Below, piece by piece: positions 25,508-30,621 of a DNA stretch of 30,621 nucleotides. Origin of the DNA: JAYSFC01 sp041913505 (GTDB lineage Bacteria > Pseudomonadota > Gammaproteobacteria > Burkholderiales > Burkholderiaceae_C); the NCBI GenBank assembly GCA_041913505.1, contig JAYSFC010000034.1, positions 1 through 30,621 on the forward strand. The letters are read 5' to 3'. The translations under genes and the position numbers were made by a program. Below the pieces are notes generated by a model, which saw only the letters and a list, made by a program, of their open reading frames with translations, ran no database searches and was not told where the DNA came from. Position 1 is the first letter of the stretch; the number at the start of each line of letters is the position of its first letter.

Positions 25508-25568
25508 GGTGGACACGGCCCAGGCATTGCCCGACCTCCCCTCCCTCAACCACCCCAGGAGCCTTCCC

Positions 25569-25955
25569 ATGAAGCCCAATCCCGTCGTCTGGTTCGAGAT
25601 CTACGTTCAAGACATGGCGCGCGCACAGCGCTTCTACGAGGCGGTCTTCCAGTGCACGCTGCAGCCACTGGCAACGCCCGCCGGGCTGGATGGCGGCATG
25701 CAGATGCTGTCCTTCCCCGGCGACATGAGCACCATGGGCTCAGGCGGCATGCTGGTGAAGATGGAGGGCATGCCTTCAGGCGGCGGTGGCACCTTGGTGT
25801 ACTTTGCCTGCGACGATTGCGCCGTGGAGCAGAGCCGCGTGGCGGCTGCGGGCGGCCAGGTGCTCAAGCCCAAGTTCTCCATTGCGCCGCACGGCCATAT
25901 CGCCCTGGTGGCGGATACCGAGGGCAACTGCATCGGCCTGCACTCCATGGCGTAG
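25569..25955 (+). CDS. VOC family protein
   Basis: A 128-residue single-domain glyoxalase-fold protein: VVWFEIYVQDMARAQRFYEA at the N-terminus, LSFPGDMSTMGSGGMLVKME, LVYFACDDCAVEQSRVAAAG and the C-terminal HIALVADTEGNCIGLHS, which carries the usual terminal metal-ligand-type residues. It resembles the widespread VOC proteins annotated as glyoxalase-like, whose substrates are unknown. CAGGAG lies seven bases upstream of ATG 25569. It is the last gene of the array and is convergent with rlmB. It sits 61 bases after the previous VOC gene and probably shares its transcript. Confidence 0.92.
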   Translation: MKPNPVVWFEIYVQDMARAQRFYEAVFQCTLQPLATPAGLDGGMQMLSFPGDMSTMGSGGMLVKMEGMPSGGGGTLVYFACDDCAVEQSRVAAAGGQVLKPKFSIAPHGHIALVADTEGNCIGLHSMA

Positions 25956-25996
25956 GCCGCGCTGGCACCGCTAGATGGGGTGCGGCCCCGTGTCGA

Positions 25997-26746
25997 TCAG
26001 CCGCGCTGGCGCAGTGCCTCGTACAGGCACAGGGCGCTGGCCACCGAGACGTTCAGGCTCTCGACCGCGCCTTGCATGGGAATGCGCGCGAGCTCGTCAC
26101 AGGTCTTGCGGGTGAGTTGGCGCATGCCCGGGCCTTCGGCTCCCAGCACCAGGGCCACAGGGCCCTTGAGGTCCACTTGGTACAGGGTTTTGTCGGCATC
26201 GCCGCTGGTTCCTATGACCCAGATATTGCGTTCCTTGAGCTCATTCAAGGTGCGTGCGAGGTTGGTCACCATGAAATACGGCACGGTCTCGGCCGCGCCG
26301 CTGGCCACCTTGGCCACGGTGGCGTTGACGCCCACGGCATGGTCCTTGGGCGCGATCACGGCATGCGCACCGGCGCCATCGGCGCAGCGCAGGCAGGCGC
26401 CGAGGTTGTGCGGATCGGTCACGCCGTCGAGCACCAGCAACAGCGGGTTCTTCACGCCATCGGCCTCGAGCTGGTCCAGCAGGTCGTCGAGCGAGCGCAC
26501 CTGCGCCACGGCCTCCACGCGCGCAGCCACGCCCTGGTGGCCGTGGCTGCCCGCCAGCTTGGCCAGGCGCAGGCCGTCGGCCTCGATGAGGCGCACGCCC
26601 GCCTCCTTGGCGCGCTCGATGAACTGCCGCATGCGCGCATCGCGGCGCGTGGGCTCGTAGTAGATCTCGATGATGGATTGCGGTGCGGTCTTCAGGCGCA
26701 CGCCCACGGCATGGAAGCCGAACAGGACTTTGGGGGACGACGACAT
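25997..26746 (-). CDS. rlmB: 23S rRNA (guanosine(2251)-2'-O)-methyltransferase
   Basis: A 249-residue SpoU/TrmH-family (SPOUT) enzyme that methylates the ribose of G2251 in the peptidyl-transferase region of 23S rRNA. All three SpoU motifs are present: NLGACLRCADGAGAHAVI, LVLGAEGPGMRQLTR and IPMQGAVESLNVSVASALCL. The N-terminal substrate-binding domain begins VLFGFHAVGVRLKTAP. Length and motif order agree with RlmB rather than TrmH. A dispersed repeat lies upstream, between rlmB and ybbA. It is a housekeeping gene and marks this stretch as ordinary chromosome on the right side of the small-gene array. Confidence 0.95.
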   Translation of the reverse strand: MSSSPKVLFGFHAVGVRLKTAPQSIIEIYYEPTRRDARMRQFIERAKEAGVRLIEADGLRLAKLAGSHGHQGVAARVEAVAQVRSLDDLLDQLEADGVKNPLLLVLDGVTDPHNLGACLRCADGAGAHAVIAPKDHAVGVNATVAKVASGAAETVPYFMVTNLARTLNELKERNIWVIGTSGDADKTLYQVDLKGPVALVLGAEGPGMRQLTRKTCDELARIPMQGAVESLNVSVASALCLYEALRQRG

Positions 26747-26770
26747 GCGCGCATTATCCGCGCTGACGGA

Positions 26771-26830
26771 ATGCTATCGAATCAATAGCTATCAACAACC
26801 ACTCCAAAAGCACTATCGGCCACTTTGGCC
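26771..26830. repeat. dispersed palindromic repeat, copy 4
   Basis: GCTATCGAATCAATAGC (26773-26789), then ATCAACAACC, CCAAAAGCACTATC and GGCCACTTTGGCC (26818-26830, itself palindromic). It fills most of the gap between ybbA and rlmB and touches the ybbA stop codon. Its order is the same as the other copies, in one orientation. Confidence 0.55.
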
Positions 26831-27537
26831 TAAACATCGACCTCGGTGGCCTCGGAAGCCACGCGGCCGGCCTCGATGGTGATGCGCCGCTCGCACTGCG
26901 CGGCGATGCCACGGTCGTGCGTGACGAGCACCAGCGTGGTGCCCTGCTCCTGGTTGAGCTCGAACATGAGCCGCATGATGGTCTCGCCCGTGGCGAAATC
27001 GAGACTGCCCGTGGGCTCGTCGGCCAGCAGCACGGCAGGCTCGACAACGAAGGCGCGCGCCAGCGCCACGCGCTGCTGCTCGCCGCCCGAGAGGACCTTG
27101 GGGTAATGCGACAGGCGCTGCCCCAGTCCTACGCGCGCGAGCATGTCGGCCGCGAGCTTGCGCGCGTCGCGCCGCCCCGCGAGCTCAAGCGGCAGCATCA
27201 CGTTCTCCAGCGCCGTGAGGTTGCCCATAAGCTGGAAGCTCTGGAACACGAAACCCACCTTCTGCGCGCGCAGCGCGGCGCGCTCGTCCTCGTCGATCGC
27301 GAACAGGTCCTGCCCGGCCAGCCGTACCGTGCCACGCGTGGGCGTATCCAACCCCGCAATGATGGACAGCAACGTGCTCTTGCCCGAGCCCGAGGCACCC
27401 ACGATGGCGACGGTTTCCTTCGGAGCCAGGGAGAAATCGATATCCCGCAGAATGTCGAGCGTGCCGGTGGAATCGGTCACCGACTTGAAGACATGCTCAA
27501 CCTCGATGAGGGGTTGCGGGGCAAGGGGTTCAGACAT
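26830..27537 (-). CDS. ybbA: ABC transporter ATP-binding protein YbbA
   Basis: A 235-residue ATPase of the LolD/MacB-like family. Walker A GASGSGKST, Q-loop VFQSFQLM, signature LSGGEQQRVALARA, Walker B VLLADEPTGSLD and switch His in LVTHDRG are all intact. In E. coli and many proteobacteria YbbA pairs with a large FtsX-like permease YbbP encoded next to it; here no permease follows, since the next gene on this strand is rlmB. The gene is divergent from tesA with only 20 bases between start codons, an arrangement conserved widely in proteobacteria. The stop overlaps the last base of a dispersed repeat. Confidence 0.92.
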   Translation of the reverse strand: MSEPLAPQPLIEVEHVFKSVTDSTGTLDILRDIDFSLAPKETVAIVGASGSGKSTLLSIIAGLDTPTRGTVRLAGQDLFAIDEDERAALRAQKVGFVFQSFQLMGNLTALENVMLPLELAGRRDARKLAADMLARVGLGQRLSHYPKVLSGGEQQRVALARAFVVEPAVLLADEPTGSLDFATGETIMRLMFELNQEQGTTLVLVTHDRGIAAQCERRITIEAGRVASEATEVDV

Positions 27538-27557
27538 GAAAGGCCTAAGGAATTGCG

Positions 27558-28217
27558 ATGCGAACGGTGTACCGGCGTGACTTTATCCTGAGCGTGGCGG
27601 CCGGAGCGCTGGCGGGGCTTTGCGCGCTGCCCGCTGCAGCCCAGGGCAAGCCGCAGACCATTCTCGTAGTGGGCGACTCGATGAGTGCCGAGTATGGCCT
27701 CGCGCGCGGCACGGGCTGGGTGGCGCTGCTTGAGAAACGCCTGGCGGAACAGAAAATTGCAGCCACGGTGGTCAACGCGAGCGTGAGTGGCGACACGACG
27801 GCCGGCGGCCGCTCGCGCCTGGCCGCGCTGCTCAAGCAGCACCGGCCCGCCGTGGTGGTGATCGAACTGGGCGGCAACGACGCGCTGCGCGGCTTGCCGC
27901 TGCAGAGCACCGAGGACAACCTGAAGTGGATGACCCAGGCCGCGCAGGATGCGGGCTCGCGCGTCCTGCTCGTGGGCATGCAGGTGCCGCCCAACTACGG
28001 CGCGAGCTACACCCAGCGCTTCGCGGCAGTCTTCGAGACCGTAGCCAGGGAGCGCAAGGCCGCGCTGGTGCCGTTTCTGCTCAAGGGCATCGCTGACGGC
28101 CCCGATCCCACGGCACTGTTCCAGCCGGACCGCATCCACCCGCGCGCCGAGGCCCACCCGCGCATGCTCGACAACGTCTGGCCTGAACTGCGCAAGCTAC
28201 TGAAGCAGGCCGCCTAG
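27558..28217 (+). CDS. tesA: arylesterase / acyl-CoA thioesterase I (TesA)
   Basis: A 219-residue SGNH/GDSL hydrolase, TesA/EstA type, which hydrolyses acyl thioesters and aryl esters in the periplasm. The catalytic residues are S41 in GDSMSAEYG, N107 in ELGGNDALRG, and D191/H194 in PDRIHPRAEAH. The N-terminus, YRRDFILSVAAGALAGL ending in PAAAQG, reads as a signal peptide with a twin-arginine motif (RRDFI), so export folded by Tat is possible, whereas E. coli TesA uses Sec. ATG 27558 stands 20 bases from the ybbA start; the two promoters must overlap each other's 5' coding regions. Confidence 0.94.
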   Translation: MRTVYRRDFILSVAAGALAGLCALPAAAQGKPQTILVVGDSMSAEYGLARGTGWVALLEKRLAEQKIAATVVNASVSGDTTAGGRSRLAALLKQHRPAVVVIELGGNDALRGLPLQSTEDNLKWMTQAAQDAGSRVLLVGMQVPPNYGASYTQRFAAVFETVARERKAALVPFLLKGIADGPDPTALFQPDRIHPRAEAHPRMLDNVWPELRKLLKQAA

Positions 28218-28323
28218 GTATTTGGATCCAGTTGGGCAATCGCTCTTGTGCCGAGGCGCGGGCATGGGTATTGTTGCTGCTTGATGCTTCCCGCGGGATG
28301 TATTCCTTTTCGAAAGGCCGGCC

Positions 28324-29004
28324 ATGGATCTTCTGGATTGGGCTCGCGGCCCGCTGCTCGCGGTGTCGATCTTCATTTTTGTCGCGGGTATCGCATGGCG
28401 TCTGATTTCCTTGTGGCGACTGCCCGCACCACGCGCGCCCGCCGCGCAGGCGCGTGAAAAGTTCAGCACAGGCAACGCCCTTGCAGCAGCATTTACACGC
28501 ATGGTTCCGCGCGGGGGCTTTCACCCCAGCGCGACGCTCATCACCATCAACCCCTATGTATTCCACATCGGTCTGGCACTGGTGTTCTTCGGCTACGCAC
28601 CGCATATCGCGTTCATCCGCCGCCTCACCGGCCTGGGCTGGCCCGCGCTGCCGGACATGGTGATGTACCTGGCGGCAGCAGCGAGCATTGCATCGTTGCT
28701 GCTGGCCCTGATGTTTCGCCTGAGCGACCCGGTGCTCCGGCAGATCTCGAAGGCCGACGACACGATCACCTGGGCCGTCACCCTGTTGCCGCTGCTCACG
28801 GGCATGGCGGTCATCAGCGAGCCCTCCGCAAACATCCTGGCACGCAGCCACACGGTTTACCGTACGCCCCTGGCGGTGCATCTGCTGACACTGGAGCTGC
28901 TGCTGGTCTGGTTTCCCTTCGGCAAGCTGATGCATGCCTTCCTGGTGCTGCCCAGCCGGATGCAGCTGGCCACCTTCTTTGGTCGTCGCGGAGTGCGGTC
29001 ATGA
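28324..29004 (+). CDS. NarI/DsrM-like membrane cytochrome b subunit
   Basis: A 226-residue integral membrane protein with five predicted membrane segments (about residues 8-30, 76-98, 112-132, 148-165, 183-208). It belongs to the respiratory nitrate reductase gamma-type family, which includes NarI, DsrM and HdrE. H81 and H94 around YVFHIGLALVFFGYAPH, and H186 and H204 in the last segment (AVHLLTLELLLVWFP and KLMHAFLV), are placed like the four haem b ligands of NarI, implying two haems. AAAGG precedes ATG 28324. The four-base overlap (ATGA) with the downstream iron-sulfur gene shows that they form one complex. The role is to pass electrons between the quinone pool and that subunit, direction unknown. 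Confidence 0.88.
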   Translation: MDLLDWARGPLLAVSIFIFVAGIAWRLISLWRLPAPRAPAAQAREKFSTGNALAAAFTRMVPRGGFHPSATLITINPYVFHIGLALVFFGYAPHIAFIRRLTGLGWPALPDMVMYLAAAASIASLLLALMFRLSDPVLRQISKADDTITWAVTLLPLLTGMAVISEPSANILARSHTVYRTPLAVHLLTLELLLVWFPFGKLMHAFLVLPSRMQLATFFGRRGVRS

Positions 29005-30332
29005 TCAACATGGATGTTTTTCACGGATTCCTGGAGGCCATCCATCACCTGCCCGAAATGGCGCAACCGCCACAGCTGACCGATCAGGAACGGGTCACGC
29101 GCGCCAAGGAGGTCATGCGCGCCAAGACTGATCGCGGCCTCGCGCTGGATCTGGAAGCCTGCGTGAACTGCGGGTACTGCTCCGAAGCCTGCCACTTCTT
29201 CCAGAGCACGCAGGATGCACGCTACACGCCCACCCGCAAGCTGGATTTGCTGCGCCGGGTCCATGCGAGGGAGTCGTCCGCCTTCGCGCCATTGAAGCGG
29301 CTGTTTACCTCCGAAATCACCGTGGACGAGCTGAAAGAGTGGCAGGAGCTGGTCTACGACGCCTGCACAGAATGTGGGCGTTGCAGCATGGTCTGCCCCA
29401 TGGGCATCAACATCGCCCGCGGGGTGAACGTGATGCGCGAAGCCCTCTTCGAGGCCGGGCTGGCCCCGCTGGAGCTGATGGCCGTGGCTCAGGAGCAAGC
29501 CAGCCGAGGCACGGTGTTCGGTGTGGGCCCGGCCGAACTCATGCAGACCGTCGAAGCCCTGCGCGCCCAGGGCATCACGATTCCAGTGGACGAGCCGCAG
29601 GCCGACGTGATGCTGGTCTCGACCGTCATTGATGTCCTGCTCTACCAGGACGCACTCGCGGCCACAGCCCGCATCCTCAACCATCTGGGCGCCAAGTGGA
29701 CCCTGCGCAGTGCGGGGTTCGAGGGTGCAAATTTCGGACTGCTCTCCGGCAGCGAAGCACTGCAGAAGGCAGCCAGTAAGCGCCTGATCGACGAAGCGTT
29801 GGCGATCAACGCCCGTACGGTCATCCTGCCCGAGTGCGGGCACGCCTATCCCGCGCTGCGCTGGGAAGCGAGGCTGGACGACGGCCGCCCACTACCGTTC
29901 GAGGTGATGGCGGCATCCGAGTATGTGGGTCGCGAAATCGCCAACGGGCACCTGGTGCTGCTGCCAGGTGACTCGAACCAAAAAATCACCTACCACGACG
30001 CCTGCAAGCTGGCACGGCACGGTGGCGTGATGGATGAACCCCGCCAAGCGCTGAAGGCCCTGGGTATGGAGCTGCGCGAGACACGGCCGACCGCCGAGCA
30101 GAACTGGTGCTGCGGTGGGGGCGCCGGAGCCTTTCTCATCAACCGGGCAGCGGACCTACGCCACAAGGCCTGGGAGATCAAGCGAGCCCAGATTGAGGAG
30201 ACCGGTGCTGACACGGTCGTGGTGTCCTGCGCTAGCTGCCGCCTGAACTTCATGGCCGGCGCGGAGGCCGACCAGTGGCCCACGAAAATCGAGAGTGTGG
30301 TGGAGATGGTGGCGCGTCAGCTGCCAGCGTGA
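29001..30332 (+). CDS. HdrD/DsrK-like iron-sulfur oxidoreductase subunit
   Basis: A 443-residue protein with two 4Fe-4S ferredoxin motifs: C54, C57, C60, C64 (CVNCGYCSEAC) and C122, C125, C128, C132 (CTECGRCSMVC). The C-terminal half holds a CCG domain: C335 in YHDACKLARHGG, C370-C371 in NWCCGGGAG and C410/C413 in VVSCASC, the ligand pattern for the noncubane 4Fe-4S cluster of heterodisulfide reductase. A first CCG domain is degenerate, keeping C279 (LPECGHAY) but no CC pair. HdrD and DsrK reduce disulfides or sulfur-type substrates at this cluster. ATG 29001 overlaps the cytochrome b stop; ATG 29010 is an alternative. The IS begins just downstream, so it is the last gene of its unit. Confidence 0.9.
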   Translation: MINMDVFHGFLEAIHHLPEMAQPPQLTDQERVTRAKEVMRAKTDRGLALDLEACVNCGYCSEACHFFQSTQDARYTPTRKLDLLRRVHARESSAFAPLKRLFTSEITVDELKEWQELVYDACTECGRCSMVCPMGINIARGVNVMREALFEAGLAPLELMAVAQEQASRGTVFGVGPAELMQTVEALRAQGITIPVDEPQADVMLVSTVIDVLLYQDALAATARILNHLGAKWTLRSAGFEGANFGLLSGSEALQKAASKRLIDEALAINARTVILPECGHAYPALRWEARLDDGRPLPFEVMAASEYVGREIANGHLVLLPGDSNQKITYHDACKLARHGGVMDEPRQALKALGMELRETRPTAEQNWCCGGGAGAFLINRAADLRHKAWEIKRAQIEETGADTVVVSCASCRLNFMAGAEADQWPTKIESVVEMVARQLPA

Positions 30333-30349
30333 GAGGCGATCTGGGTAGA

Positions 30350-30621
30350 TGAGACGCCCACCCGATGCGAGCCTCTACGCGGGAATTTCTGAGCCAATCA
30401 GAAGTAGAGGTTGGGGAACAGTTTGACACGGTACTCGACCGGAGGGATGCGGCCGAGGGCTTCATGGGGGCGATGGTGGTTGTAGCGGTGCAGCCAGTCG
30501 GCCGTCATGTCACGCACCTCCTGCAAGCTATCGAATACGTAGCAGTCGAGCACCTCGGTACGGTAAGTCTTGTTGAATCGTTCGACATAGGCGTTCTGCG
30601 TGGGCTTGCCAGGCTGGATAT
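30350..30621 (-). mobile_element. IS3-family insertion sequence, right-end part
   Basis: The window ends inside an IS3-family element. The transposase reads leftwards, so the element's 3' end is inside the window. The likely outer boundary is at about 30350, where TGAGACGCCCACCC could be a terminal repeat beginning TG, 48 bases beyond the transposase stop. The exact end cannot be confirmed without the other copy or the opposite terminus. Confidence 0.75.
30398..30621 (-). CDS. IS3-family transposase (OrfB), C-terminal part
   Basis: Translating this strand from the window edge gives a 73-residue C-terminus that starts IQPGKPTQNAYVERFNKTYR. The Glu in NAYVERFN is the final residue of the DDE catalytic triad of the integrase-core fold, and DWLHRYNHHRPHEALG is the usual IS3 ending. 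The protein ends NLYF with a TGA at 30398-30400. The N-terminal part and OrfA lie beyond the window, so intactness cannot be judged. It is oriented towards the iron-sulfur gene and ends 65 bases from its stop codon. Confidence 0.92.
   Translation of the reverse strand, partial: IQPGKPTQNAYVERFNKTYRTEVLDCYVFDSLQEVRDMTADWLHRYNHHRPHEALGRIPPVEYRVKLFPNLYF

Overview
The window is a GC-rich, densely coded bacterial chromosome segment. Gene content (complete Liv-type branched-chain amino acid ABC operon, YgiQ radical SAM protein, FAH-family hydrolase, split chromate transporter, HipBA, divergent tesA/ybbA), the GGAGACA-type ribosome binding sites and the small dispersed AGCTATTGAATT-type palindromic repeats point to a betaproteobacterium of the Burkholderiales, most likely Comamonadaceae (Acidovorax/Alicycliphilus/Diaphorobacter-like). 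The family assignment is inference from style and content; no rRNA or other phylogenetic marker is present. I saw no tRNA, rRNA or CRISPR array, and there is no gene-free stretch longer than about 300 bases.

Layout. 1-5.3 kb: 3' part of an aromatic/aspartate aminotransferase with a bidirectional terminator, a DODA-type dioxygenase, an unrecognised small protein and a YgiQ-family radical SAM enzyme whose gene contains an in-frame copy of a dispersed repeat. 5.4-10.4 kb: livJ-livH-livM-livG-livF operon, the last four genes overlapping or nearly so, closed by a strong hairpin. 10.4-13.3 kb (minus strand): LuxR-type regulator, FAD monooxygenase, DUF2783 protein, a probable small aromatic-oxidation unit. 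13.4-16.5 kb: YigZ/IMPACT protein, YjfB-like peptide, a hipB-hipA toxin-antitoxin pair behind an AT-rich operator region, DUF2127 membrane protein. 16.5-21.7 kb: FAH-family hydrolase, DJ-1/PfpI protein, ribbon-helix-helix protein, two-gene chromate transporter, aldo/keto reductase, class III sirtuin.

21.7-26 kb: a TetR regulator (in tandem with the sirtuin) faces a run of seven small single-domain genes on the plus strand: DUF1428, PhnB-like VOC, two SRPBCC, YdeI/OmpD-associated, PhnB-like VOC, VOC. The middle of this run (about 23.98-24.9 kb) is visibly poorer in GC than its surroundings. 26-28.2 kb: housekeeping rlmB, ybbA and tesA. 28.3-30.3 kb: a two-gene membrane redox module (NarI/DsrM-like cytochrome b plus HdrD/DsrK-like iron-sulfur protein with a CCG domain), followed 18 bases later by the end of an IS3-family element that runs off the window.

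The best candidates for something undescribed are the isolated HdrDE/DsrMK-like pair with no visible electron donor or partner genes, the TetR-Sir2 / small-domain array, the monooxygenase-DUF2783 unit with its own regulator, and the domesticated repeat inside ygiQ.
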